Assembly (NCBI GenBank): GCA_910588075.1
Contig: CAJUOS010000011.1
Location: 1-48,572 of the forward strand
Direction: 5' to 3'
From: an uncultured Erysipelotrichaceae bacterium
Lineage (GTDB): Bacteria; Bacillota_I; Bacilli_A; Erysipelotrichales; Coprobacillaceae
DNA: 48,572 nucleotides
Positions 24,579-32,952 of this stretch are shown here, one piece after another. Numbering within the stretch: the first letter of the stretch is position 1; the number at the start of each line of letters is the position of its first letter. The notes below the pieces were generated by a model. That model was not told where the DNA came from. It saw only the letters and a list, made by a program, of their open reading frames with translations, and ran no database searches. Both the position numbers and the translations under genes were made by a program.

Positions 24579-24866
24579 ATGGGAGATGTTTTTAAAGCTT
24601 TGAGTGATCTGACACGTCGCAAGATATTAGAATTATTACAAAAAGAACCACTTAATGCTGGAGAAATAGCAAATTATTTTCAAATTACAAAACCTTCAAT
24701 TTCTCATCACTTAGTTATTTTGAAGAATTGTGGACTCATCATTGATGAAAGAAAAGGACAGAATATTATATATAGTATTGATATGACTGTTTTACAAGAT
24801 ATGATGAAATGGTTTATGAATTTTATGGATAGGGGTGAAAGTGATAATGAAGAAAAAAGTATTTGA
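24579..24866 (+). CDS. sdpR: ArsR/SdpR-type transcriptional repressor
   Basis: This 95-residue winged-helix regulator begins MGDVFKALSDLTRRKILELL, the typical start of ArsR-family and SdpR proteins. The recognition helix lies in NAGEIANYFQITKPSISHHL, and the wing in CGLIIDERKGQNIIYSID. No metal-binding cysteine pair is present, in line with SdpR rather than a metal sensor. I start at the ATG at 24579 behind GGGAGG; the longer frame upstream crosses the palindrome. It overlaps sdpI by 20 bases. In Bacillus, SdpR represses sdpRI and is sequestered at the membrane by SdpI bound to the toxin SdpC. Confidence 0.88.
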   Translation: MGDVFKALSDLTRRKILELLQKEPLNAGEIANYFQITKPSISHHLVILKNCGLIIDERKGQNIIYSIDMTVLQDMMKWFMNFMDRGESDNEEKSI

Positions 24867-25476
24867 TATTTTTATTTGGACAGTAACAGTTTTCTTTGTT
24901 TTGGGTATTTTCTTTTTACCTAATGAAGTTCCATTACATTGGAATATAAATTGGGAAATTGATCGTTATGGAAGCCGATATGAATTATTGATTATAGTAT
25001 TAATGCCAATAATTATTTATTATGGAATGTTATTAACAAAAAAAATTGATCCAAAATTAAAAAGTATAAAGAAAAGAGAAAAAACATATGAATTAATTAG
25101 AAAACTTATATCATTTTTTTGTGTATTATTAGTTACATTCTTTTACTTTTTAATTATTTATCCAATTCATAATGCAACATTTATTATATGTTTATTATTA
25201 GGAGGATTGCTTATTTTTATTGGTAATTATATGCCTAAATTTCCTCAAAACTACTTTCTTGGTATTAGGACACCTTGGACATTAGCTAATGAAACAGTGT
25301 GGATACAAACACATAGAATAGGTGGTTACTTATATATGCTAGGAGGAATAGTTATTATTTTAGGAGGATTGTTTTCGCCAGTTGTAGGAAGCAGAGTTTT
25401 AATAGTAAGTATATTGATTGTTATATTATTAACAACATTCTACTCATATATTGAATATAAAAGATTGACTAAATAG
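24847..25476 (+). CDS. sdpI: SdpI family immunity/signalling membrane protein
   Basis: This 209-residue protein is close in length to Bacillus SdpI. It has a DUF1648-like N-terminus (FFLPNEVPLHWNINWEIDRYGS), several membrane helices, and the C-terminal SdpI motif PKFPQNYFLGIRTPWTLANETVW. SdpI confers resistance to the SdpC toxin and relays its presence to SdpR. I start at the ATG at 24847, eight bases after AGGGGTGA. The sdpABC toxin genes are not in this window, so it may give immunity to neighbours' toxins or respond to another membrane stress. Confidence 0.9.
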   Translation: MKKKVFDIFIWTVTVFFVLGIFFLPNEVPLHWNINWEIDRYGSRYELLIIVLMPIIIYYGMLLTKKIDPKLKSIKKREKTYELIRKLISFFCVLLVTFFYFLIIYPIHNATFIICLLLGGLLIFIGNYMPKFPQNYFLGIRTPWTLANETVWIQTHRIGGYLYMLGGIVIILGGLFSPVVGSRVLIVSILIVILLTTFYSYIEYKRLTK

Positions 25477-25537
25477 TAATTAGTAGTATAATAATAATAT
25501 AAATAATTTTAATAATTAAAATGAAAGAAGGGATATT

Positions 25538-26251
25538 ATGTTAAAAATTGAACATTTAACAAAAACATATGATCAGTATAAAGCAGTAGATGATTTATCA
25601 TTGCATATTGAAAGAGGAGAAATTTATGGATTTATTGGTCATAATGGCGCAGGAAAGACAACAACATTAAAGTCAATTGTGGGAATCTTACCATTTGATA
25701 ATGGAGATATTATTATTAATGGGCAATCTATTAAAACAAATCCTATGGAATGTAAAAAGAATATGGCCTATATACCAGATAACCCAGATTTATATGAATA
25801 TTTATCAGGTATTCAATATCTTAATTTTGTGGCAGATATTTATCATGTTTCAAAAAGTGATAGAGAAGCAAGGATTCATAAATATGCAACTATGTTAGAA
25901 TTGGTTGATGATTTAGCTCAGCCTATTAGTGCATATTCTCATGGTATGAAACAGAAATTAGCTGTTATTGCGGCTTTTATACATGAACCACGTTTAATCA
26001 TTATGGACGAACCTTTTGTAGGGCTTGATCCAAAAGCTTCTCATTTATTAAAACAAATGATGAGAGAACATTGTGATCAAGGTGGTGCAATATTCTTCTC
26101 AACTCATGTTTTAGAAGTTGCTGAGAAGTTATGTAATCGTATAGCAATTATTAAACAAGGGAAACTTGTTATTAGTGGACGTACCCAAGATGTTACTCAG
26201 AATGAATCTTTAGAAGATGTGTTCTTAGAATTGGAGAATGACAATGCTTAA
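25538..26251 (+). CDS. ABC transporter ATP-binding protein
   Basis: This 237-residue ATPase carries Walker A G34-H-N-G-A-G-K-T, signature S134-H-G-M-K-Q, and Walker B LIIMDEP (153-159), then a D-loop GLDP and a switch His in FSTHVLE. The pattern is that of the ABC-2-type exporters (antibiotic or peptide export, or multidrug type). A run of A/T with TATAAT at 25489-25494 may be its promoter. It overlaps the permease gene, and the two should form one exporter. Substrate is unknown; it follows sdpRI by 61 bases. Confidence 0.93.
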   Translation: MLKIEHLTKTYDQYKAVDDLSLHIERGEIYGFIGHNGAGKTTTLKSIVGILPFDNGDIIINGQSIKTNPMECKKNMAYIPDNPDLYEYLSGIQYLNFVADIYHVSKSDREARIHKYATMLELVDDLAQPISAYSHGMKQKLAVIAAFIHEPRLIIMDEPFVGLDPKASHLLKQMMREHCDQGGAIFFSTHVLEVAEKLCNRIAIIKQGKLVISGRTQDVTQNESLEDVFLELENDNA

Positions 26252-27836
26252 AACATTAATTAAGTTAAGATTAAAAGGCATCTTTTTAAGACAAACAAGG
26301 AGTAGCAAAAAGGCTAAGAAAAATATTGGAAAAATAGTTTTAATGGTTGTTTTATTTGGGTATGTAGGTATAGTTTTTTTAGGAATGTTTGGAGCATTAT
26401 TTTATTCAATTGTGGATGCTTTACATTTTATGAATATAGATGAATTATATTTCTCTGTTATGAGTATATTGATTATTATGTTCTGCTTTATTGGAAGTGT
26501 CTTTTTAACTCATCATGAAATTTATGAAGCAAAAGATAATGAGCTTCTATTATCAATGCCAATAAGTAATCGAGATATTTTATTAAGTCGTGTATTTACA
26601 ATACTTATACTTAATTATGTTTATGAATTTTTAATTGCAGCACCAGCATTATTTGTATATATTGTTTCAGTTGGGATGAGTATTACTCAAATTATAATTT
26701 TTATGGGTGTTATTCTTACACTACCACTTTTTGTTCTTGCATTATCATGTTTATTTGGTTGGTTATTGGCACATATTTTAACAAAAGTTAGAATGAAAAA
26801 TATAATTACAATTATTTTATATGTTGTGTTTATGTTTGCTTATTTTTATGCTATTAACTCTATTGAAGGATATATAGGTTGGTTAATTCAAAATGGTGAA
26901 AGTTTGATGCAATCCATTGAAAAAGGAGCATTTCCTATTTATCATTTAAGTATTGCTATTAGTCAAGGACATATTTTAAGTTTTATTATTTATCTTGTAT
27001 GTGCTTTAGCACCATTTATTCTTGTTATATATTTATTATCAACAAATTTTATTAAACTTGCTACAACAAAACCAAAAGTCAAAAAGATTGTATATGAAGC
27101 AAAAGAAATGAAAACAAATTCTTTGAAAAAGGCATTATTAATCAGAGAAATTAAACATTTCACATCTAATGCTATGGTGATGTTAAATGGAGCAGTAGGT
27201 ATTTTATTTTGTGTTATAGGAGCAATTGCCATTTTCGTCTATAAAGAAAAAATAGACTTTATATTATTACAAATACCAGAACTCAATGATATGATAGTAC
27301 CTATTTTATGTTTAATAGGAATTGGAGTGAATTCAATGAATATGATTAGTGCATCTTCTATTTCTTTAGAAGGAAATAGATTATGGATTATTAAATCATT
27401 GCCTATTTCAACAAAAGATATTCTTATGATAAAACTTGGATTACATTTATTATTTTGTATACCTGCTGGTATTATTTTCTCATTAGCAACAGTCATTGTT
27501 TTTGAAGTTGGTATATTAGATGCTATTCTAATTATCATGGCACCAGTATTATTTACACTTTTTATAGATTTGTTAGGATTATTATTAAATTTATGGAAAC
27601 CAAAATTTGATTGGGTTAATGAAACAGTCTGTGTGAAACAAAGTATGCCAGTCATGTTAACAATGTTTATATCAATGGGATTAGCATTTGTTATAGCAGC
27701 ATGTTATATCTTTATGGGAGATTTCATACCATTAGATATTTATATGTATTTAATATTTATTATTTTTATTGTAGCCAATATCATTTTATATTATATGCTT
27801 AACACTTGGGGTATCAAAAGATTTGAACAATTATAA
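26244..27836 (+). CDS. ABC exporter permease
   Basis: This roughly 530-residue membrane protein has around twelve hydrophobic segments. It carries an N-terminal amphipathic stretch rich in Lys and Arg, and KDNELLLSMPISNRDILLSR, a block typical of large ABC-2-like permeases ('putative ABC exporter' family). A related block (RLWIIKSLPISTKDILMIKL) appears in the second half, so the protein looks like an internal duplication. I prefer the ATG at 26244, seven bases after GGAG; an ATG at 26238 is too close. It partners the ATPase just upstream. Confidence 0.86.
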   Translation: MLKTLIKLRLKGIFLRQTRSSKKAKKNIGKIVLMVVLFGYVGIVFLGMFGALFYSIVDALHFMNIDELYFSVMSILIIMFCFIGSVFLTHHEIYEAKDNELLLSMPISNRDILLSRVFTILILNYVYEFLIAAPALFVYIVSVGMSITQIIIFMGVILTLPLFVLALSCLFGWLLAHILTKVRMKNIITIILYVVFMFAYFYAINSIEGYIGWLIQNGESLMQSIEKGAFPIYHLSIAISQGHILSFIIYLVCALAPFILVIYLLSTNFIKLATTKPKVKKIVYEAKEMKTNSLKKALLIREIKHFTSNAMVMLNGAVGILFCVIGAIAIFVYKEKIDFILLQIPELNDMIVPILCLIGIGVNSMNMISASSISLEGNRLWIIKSLPISTKDILMIKLGLHLLFCIPAGIIFSLATVIVFEVGILDAILIIMAPVLFTLFIDLLGLLLNLWKPKFDWVNETVCVKQSMPVMLTMFISMGLAFVIAACYIFMGDFIPLDIYMYLIFIIFIVANIILYYMLNTWGIKRFEQL

Positions 27837-27870
27837 AAATAGTGGAATATTTGTTATTCCACTATTTTTT
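27836..27870. terminator. Bidirectional terminator between the ABC exporter and the two-component system
   Basis: A 14-bp perfect stem (27836-27849 with 27855-27868) has a TTTGT loop, T on the right side and A on the left. It can stop transcription from both convergent units. Confidence 0.9.
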
Positions 27871-29964
27871 AAACTGAATAATTGTTTTAAATAAATCACC
27901 ATCAAGTTGAACAAAGAAACGACCTCCTTGTAACTCTATAAAACTTTTAACAATTGCTAATCCTAATCCAGAGCCACTCGTATTTCTTGATCTATCTCCT
28001 TGAACAAATCTTTCAACAATTTCATTTTCATTAAATGTCATTTCATCTTTAGAAATATTTCTAAATGTAATATTGATATATTGTTCATCACTTTCAATTT
28101 GAATATAAACCCTTGTATTTTCTAAAGCATATTTACTAATATTAACAAATAAATTCTCAAAAATACGATAAGTTTTAGAACTATCTAAAGGACATGTCAT
28201 TTTATCTTGTTCATATTGATAACGTACTGCTAATCCTTGAGCCATAAATTGCTCTTGATATTCTAACTCAACTTGTTTAATCATAGAAATAATATCTACA
28301 TCAATAATATCCAGTCTGATATCACCACTACTTGCTTTACTGACTTCAAATAAATCATCAATTAAATTTTTAAGTCGTAAAGAATTTCTTTCTAAAATTT
28401 TTAAATATTCTATTCTTTGTTTTTCTTCAATATGATTATTTTTGAGAAGATCTACATAAGTAATAATAGATGTTAATGGAGTTTTTAAATCATGAGAAAC
28501 ATTAGAAATAAGTTCTGTTTTTGTACGTTGAGATTTCACTTCTTCATTAACTGCCTTTTCAAAGCCCTCTTTAATATGAGAAAATTCATATTTCAAAGGA
28601 TTAAACATTCCAATATCTTCATTAATTTCATAATCAAACTGCCCATTAGATAATTGCTGTGTTGCTTTTAAAAGAACTTGGTAATCATTTTGTATTTCAT
28701 TATATTTCTTTTTAAGAATAAAGAATATAATAAGAGAATAAATGATAAAGGCAAATAGTTCTCCAGCAACAAAGAATTGAGAAATAAAGATAAGAATAAT
28801 AAAATTAAATATAACTATCTTTAAAATAATTTGATTTGCATTATCTTGAAAATCAAAATTCAATAATTTTAAAATATATTTTTTACTCTTTTGATAACTC
28901 CAATATAAAAGAGTATTTTCTTTAAAATATGCTTTTAATCCTTTGTTGATAAGATATTTTATCATATAAGCTAGAATAGCAAACCAAGTAAAGAAAATAA
29001 ACCATATTCCTATATTTAAAATTGGAGTTAAATAAGGTTCCATATATCCAATGGCAAATGTTTCATAGAAATAAATAATATCTTCTGATATTGTTGCATG
29101 TATAATTGTAATAAGAACTTCTATAATCATACATAAAGAACTCACCCAAAAAATAGATAATATTCCAAATTTAATTTTTGAAATAAAATGTAAAAACTGA
29201 TTTTCTTTAAGATATCGAAATGGTATAAGCAAAATAGTTAATATTGTAATGATTATTCCAAGTATTGCAAACGGAGTTATATAAATTTGAAATGGTATTA
29301 AATAATGATTATAATTATCTAAATAATTAGATAATTGATCATTCATAACTATTTCATGAGGAATAGCATAAGTAATCGTTAAGTTTTTGGGTGTTGTTAA
29401 TGTTAATTCTGTATTATCATCAACATAAGTATCTACTAAATTAAAATCTAAATACGAATTAATGAGAGTATTCATATTCTGACTGTTAAAATGAATTGAC
29501 ATAATACCTTCATTATTAAATGAAATTTGGTAATAATATTTATATTTCTTTTGCAAATTTTTATTTTTATTGATATTTTTAATATCATTATTTGTATTTG
29601 AAAGTGTTTTATTTGTTTTTGTATCAGTAGCAAAGTATAAAATATTTTTTTCTTTTTTCAATTGTTCTTCTTTTTGATAAAAATCATTTATTTTTTTATC
29701 TTGTTGTTGTTGAAGATAAGGAGTTATTTGACCACCACTTATATGAAAATATTGAGAATATTCATTTTCATGATTACTTATATTTTTGTCAATAATATAG
29801 TCATAAAAGCGTGTATTATTCATGAAATAATTAATCATTAAATCATCATAATTTTTAGCTTTGGCATTAGATAAGATACTAGGATATAAGGACCATAAAC
29901 CTATACTAGAAACTAATAAAACAATAATAATTATTATTGTTGAAATATATTTATTTTTTTTCAT
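27862..29964 (-). CDS. Sensor histidine kinase
   Basis: This 700-residue kinase has a large external domain (about 29-225) after helix 1 (about 8-28), then about five more hydrophobic segments (227-249, 266-288, 312-337, 379-400, 401-418). A HAMP-like linker (LLKATQQLSNGQFDYEI) follows. The phosphate-accepting histidine is H491 in SNVSHDLKTPLTSI, and the ATP-binding domain ends in GSGLGLAIVKSFIELQGG. It starts three bases after the response regulator stop, so they form one operon. The extra membrane helices after the sensor domain are unusual. The signal is unknown; the convergent ABC exporter may be a target but nothing proves it. Confidence 0.93.
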   Translation of the reverse strand: MKKNKYISTIIIIIVLLVSSIGLWSLYPSILSNAKAKNYDDLMINYFMNNTRFYDYIIDKNISNHENEYSQYFHISGGQITPYLQQQQDKKINDFYQKEEQLKKEKNILYFATDTKTNKTLSNTNNDIKNINKNKNLQKKYKYYYQISFNNEGIMSIHFNSQNMNTLINSYLDFNLVDTYVDDNTELTLTTPKNLTITYAIPHEIVMNDQLSNYLDNYNHYLIPFQIYITPFAILGIIITILTILLIPFRYLKENQFLHFISKIKFGILSIFWVSSLCMIIEVLITIIHATISEDIIYFYETFAIGYMEPYLTPILNIGIWFIFFTWFAILAYMIKYLINKGLKAYFKENTLLYWSYQKSKKYILKLLNFDFQDNANQIILKIVIFNFIILIFISQFFVAGELFAFIIYSLIIFFILKKKYNEIQNDYQVLLKATQQLSNGQFDYEINEDIGMFNPLKYEFSHIKEGFEKAVNEEVKSQRTKTELISNVSHDLKTPLTSIITYVDLLKNNHIEEKQRIEYLKILERNSLRLKNLIDDLFEVSKASSGDIRLDIIDVDIISMIKQVELEYQEQFMAQGLAVRYQYEQDKMTCPLDSSKTYRIFENLFVNISKYALENTRVYIQIESDEQYINITFRNISKDEMTFNENEIVERFVQGDRSRNTSGSGLGLAIVKSFIELQGGRFFVQLDGDLFKTIIQFKK

Positions 29965-29967
29965 ATT

Positions 29968-30669
29968 TTACCTACCTTGTTTTTCAATTTTATATCCAAC
30001 ACCCCAAACAACTTTTAAGTATTTAGGATTTTTTGGATCAATTTCAATTTTTTCTCTTAAATTACGAACATGAACCATAACTGTATCTGTATTAATAGCA
30101 TCTTCTTTCCAAACACTTTCATAAATATTATCAGCAGAAAAAACTTTACCAGGATATTCCATAAGTAATTGTAAGATTTTAAACTCTATTGGGGTAACTT
30201 TGATAGTTTCACCTTCTACAGTTACTTGTTTAGTATCTAAATTAAGTTCCAATCCACCAACAATATAACAATTTTCTTGTTGTTGATTCATTAAACTTAA
30301 ATAACGAGAATAACGACGTAATTGTGATGAAACACGAGCTAAAAGTTCCATGGGAACAAAAGGTTTTGTAACATAATCATCAGCTCCAATATTTAAACCA
30401 GTTATTTTATCAATATCTTCTGACTTCGCAGATAACATAATAATTGGAAAATCGTATTTTTCTCTTATTTTCATAGTCATTTGAATTCCATCCATAATAG
30501 GCATCATAATATCTACAATAGCTAAATGAATAGTTTTTTGAGATAGTATTTGTAAACCTACTTGTCCATTATGGGCTTTGAATACATGATAACCCTGATT
30601 TTTTAAATAAATTTCAATTGCATTACAAATTTCAATTTCATCTTCCACAACTAAAATATTATATTCCAT
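29968..30669 (-). CDS. OmpR/PhoB-family response regulator
   Basis: This 233-residue regulator has a receiver domain with acidic pair D10-E11, phosphorylation site D53 in IVDIMMP, and K102 in VTKPF. A C-terminal winged helix carries VKVTPIEFKILQLLMEYPGKVFS and a VMVHVRNLREKIEIDP recognition region. It is the cognate partner of the kinase gene that follows. TATAAT on the minus strand (30699-30694) is a likely -10 just upstream of the ATG, with no good -35, as expected for an activated promoter. Confidence 0.95.
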   Translation of the reverse strand: MEYNILVVEDEIEICNAIEIYLKNQGYHVFKAHNGQVGLQILSQKTIHLAIVDIMMPIMDGIQMTMKIREKYDFPIIMLSAKSEDIDKITGLNIGADDYVTKPFVPMELLARVSSQLRRYSRYLSLMNQQQENCYIVGGLELNLDTKQVTVEGETIKVTPIEFKILQLLMEYPGKVFSADNIYESVWKEDAINTDTVMVHVRNLREKIEIDPKNPKYLKVVWGVGYKIEKQGR

Positions 30670-30742
30670 ATCAATCCCTCACTTTACTTTTCTATTATAC
30701 TCAAACTATATGAGAAAAGTAGAGGAAAAAACGAAAGAAATT

Positions 30743-31432
30743 CTAAAGATTGTATGGAATTTCATGTTTATGAATTATTTTTTTATAAAAAACAATTCCA
30801 ATTAAAGAAATGATACCAGTTATTATAAAAACAATAATTGAAAACATATAATTTTCTACCCCAATTGCATCACCTCCAATAGTACTTGTAATAATGGAAG
30901 GAATTCTTGCTATTGTGGTAATCAAAAGAAAGGTTTTTAATTTCATATCAGTGAGAGGAATAAAATAGGTTAATATATCTTTGGGAGTCCCTGGTATAAA
31001 AAATATAATAAATAAGATAATATTAAGATTTTCTTTGTTTTGTAAAAATTTCATTTCATTTATTTTATCTAAACCTATAAAACGTTTAATAAAATAAATT
31101 CCCCATTTTTTAACAAAATAATATATAAGGGTAGAACCAATAGCGCTCCCTAATAGACATATACATAGTCCACCTATTGGACCATATAAATATCCTGCCA
31201 TAATTTCTACAATTTCACCTGGCAAAAAGACAAAAACAACTTGCAATGCCATAATACCAGCAAAAATAATTTGTCCTAATACCCCAAAATTTTGAAGCTG
31301 ATGTCTTAATTTTTGAGGATTTTCAAATAAATTCATTAAGGGTTGATAACATATAATACAAACAATTCCCATAATGAATACACACACAATTAATAACTTT
31401 ATTTCCTTTTGTCTCTCTTTAAGAAAGTTCAT
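30743..31432 (-). CDS. TVP38/TMEM64 (DedA-like) family membrane protein
   Basis: This 229-residue membrane protein has several helices and the TVP38 family core: FLPGEIVEIMAGYLYGPIGG, then GSAIGSTLIYYFVKKWG, and PGTPKDILTYFIPLTDMK. Related VTT/DedA proteins act in membrane homeostasis and lipid flipping. I start at the ATG whose A is at 31432, eight bases after AGGAG; two earlier ATGs overlap or precede that site. It reads toward the response regulator gene with 73 bases between and no terminator, so read-through is possible. Confidence 0.9.
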   Translation of the reverse strand: MNFLKERQKEIKLLIVCVFIMGIVCIICYQPLMNLFENPQKLRHQLQNFGVLGQIIFAGIMALQVVFVFLPGEIVEIMAGYLYGPIGGLCICLLGSAIGSTLIYYFVKKWGIYFIKRFIGLDKINEMKFLQNKENLNIILFIIFFIPGTPKDILTYFIPLTDMKLKTFLLITTIARIPSIITSTIGGDAIGVENYMFSIIVFIITGIISLIGIVFYKKIIHKHEIPYNL

Positions 31433-31450
31433 TTTCATCACTCCTGTCAT

Positions 31451-31491
31451 CATATAAGAGTATGGACAATAAAAGAAAAAACTCTCATATG
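31451..31491. promoter_or_regulatory. Inverted repeat upstream of the TVP38 gene
   Basis: CATATAAGAGT (31451-31461) and ACTCTCATATG (31481-31491) are inverted with one mismatch that becomes G-U in minus-strand RNA. There is no T tail in the transcribed direction, so an operator or leader hairpin is more likely than a terminator. The rest of 31492-31528 is an A-rich purine tract. Confidence 0.4.
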
Positions 31492-31528
31492 AAAAAAGAA
31501 AAGAAAAACAAAAGAAAAAAGAAGGAAA

Positions 31529-32110
31529 TTATTTTTTCCCTTCTATAAAATAAGTGGCTTCCATATCTGCTGTACTTAATGCAAATGCAAGTGGAAACAT
31601 TTCAAATGTAGCACCAACATTTCTTGCATCTTCATTTCCTGAAAAACCCATATGATAACGAATAGCAAATGCTTCTTCTCTAGTTAATCGCATATATCCA
31701 CTAATCATATAAACACTTTTTTCACCATGTCCATAAGGTAATGTATCATTATATTCAAAAGTAGGTACTTGGATCCATTGTCCATTTTCTTTAACGTTTC
31801 TTGTTCCTTTTTTATAACAATTAATTTTGCATAAGTCATGTAATAAAGCAACAATCGCAATAGATTCCTCATTGTATGATAAATTATATATTTCTTTGAC
31901 TCTATTTCGAGATAAGTAATCTTTTAAACAATCATAAACATTCAAACTATGCTCTAAAAGACCTCCTTCATAACTTCCATGAAAACGAGCACTTGCTGGA
32001 GCATCAAAAAAATCAGAATTTTTAGATAATAAAAATTCTAATAACTTTTCACTACCTTCTCGATGAATATTTTTTTTATAAATTTCAATAAATCTTTCTT
32101 TATTATTCAT
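31529..32110 (-). CDS. HD-domain hydrolase
   Basis: This 193-residue protein has an HD phosphohydrolase core: H54 in GGLLEHSLNVYDCL, the H91-D92 pair in ALLHDLCKI, and a later His in IRYHMGF. The motif SARFHGSYEGGLLEHS is a recognisable block of small clostridial HD proteins of unknown substrate, with some likeness to the HD part of the YhaM nuclease. An AAAGGATG site precedes the ATG. It is a soluble metal-dependent phosphohydrolase by family; its substrate cannot be told. Confidence 0.87.
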   Translation of the reverse strand: MNNKERFIEIYKKNIHREGSEKLLEFLLSKNSDFFDAPASARFHGSYEGGLLEHSLNVYDCLKDYLSRNRVKEIYNLSYNEESIAIVALLHDLCKINCYKKGTRNVKENGQWIQVPTFEYNDTLPYGHGEKSVYMISGYMRLTREEAFAIRYHMGFSGNEDARNVGATFEMFPLAFALSTADMEATYFIEGKK

Positions 32111-32253
32111 ATAATCACATCCTTTTCATCATTATAACATAATTTAAAAAACAACTAAATTATTCATTATATTTTCATTTTTTTATTTTATTAATAGGAA
32201 GATTTTTATTTGTAATATATAAAATGTATCTAGCCTCAAAATAAAATTTATTT

Positions 32254-32282
32254 TTGATTATTTTAGGAACTCTCAGTATAAT
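32254..32282 (+). promoter_or_regulatory. Promoter of ybaK
   Basis: TTGATT (32254-32259) and TATAAT (32277-32282) are 17 bp apart, 38 bases before the ATG. It lies in the space between two divergent genes (32111-32320). Confidence 0.7.
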
Positions 32283-32320
32283 ATTGGTTATATATTAGTT
32301 AAAAATGAGGATAAAATAGT

Positions 32321-32794
32321 ATGAAAAAGTTAAAGACAAATGCTTTAAGGATACTTGATCAAGCAGGTATTACATATGATACACAAGAATATAGTTATGA
32401 TGATAATCATTTGGGTGGAGAACATGTATTAAAGCAACTTGATTTAGATGAAAATGCTGTATATAAAACTTTGGTATTAAAAGGAACAAATGGATATTTG
32501 GTTTGTTGTATACCTGTATTAGAAGAAATAGATCTAAAGAAACTTGCTAAAGTGAGTGGGAATAAAAGTGTGGAGATGGTACATCAAAAAGACTTATTAA
32601 ATTTAACAGGATATATACGTGGAGGATGTTCTCCAATAGGTATGAAGAAAATTTTTCCAACTTATATACAAGAAGATGTTATTTTACAAGATAAAATTGC
32701 ATTAAGTGCTGGTAAAAGAGGTTTACAAATGATTATTCATTCCCAAGATTTAATAAATATAACAAAAGCTATATGTGTTAATGTTATTAGATGA
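32321..32794 (+). CDS. ybaK: Cys-tRNA(Pro) deacylase, YbaK type
   Basis: This 157-residue editing enzyme removes cysteine wrongly loaded on tRNA(Pro). The INS/YbaK fold is recognised by EHVLKQLDLDENAVYKTLVLK, with the conserved lysine of the YKTLV motif, then GYIRGGCSPIGMKKIFPTYI and ALSAGKRGLQMII. Length is normal. No prolyl-tRNA synthetase is adjacent. The ribosome binding site is weak (AATGAGGATAAAAT). Whether it is YbaK or a close ProXp relative depends on a phylogeny. Confidence 0.93.
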   Translation: MKKLKTNALRILDQAGITYDTQEYSYDDNHLGGEHVLKQLDLDENAVYKTLVLKGTNGYLVCCIPVLEEIDLKKLAKVSGNKSVEMVHQKDLLNLTGYIRGGCSPIGMKKIFPTYIQEDVILQDKIALSAGKRGLQMIIHSQDLINITKAICVNVIR

Positions 32795-32868
32795 TTTGAT
32801 GAAAAATGATAGTTGTTGGAAAATTATAGTTTTTATATAAATGGAAGAAAAGAAAGATAACTTTTATT

Positions 32869-32888
32869 TTTTGGAAACGTTTCCAAAA
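32869..32888 (+). promoter_or_regulatory. cre site in a 20-bp perfect palindrome upstream of pgcA
   Basis: The core TGGAAACGTTTCCA (32872-32885) fits the cre consensus TGNAANCGNTNNCA fully, and the palindrome extends three bases on both sides. Its centre is about 58 bp upstream of the expected transcription start, a position known for CcpA-activated genes such as ackA in Bacillus. Confidence 0.75.
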
Positions 32889-32924
32889 TTTCAATTTTTT
32901 ATGGTTTTCACGCTTAAGCTTTGT

Positions 32925-32930
32925 TATAAT
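32925..32930 (+). promoter_or_regulatory. -10 element of pgcA
   Basis: TATAAT lies 22 bases before the ATG. I see no good -35 at the right spacing, which fits a promoter needing an activator. AAGAGGTGA is the ribosome binding site. Confidence 0.55.
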
Positions 32931-32952
32931 AATTTTAAGAGGTGAACTAAAA

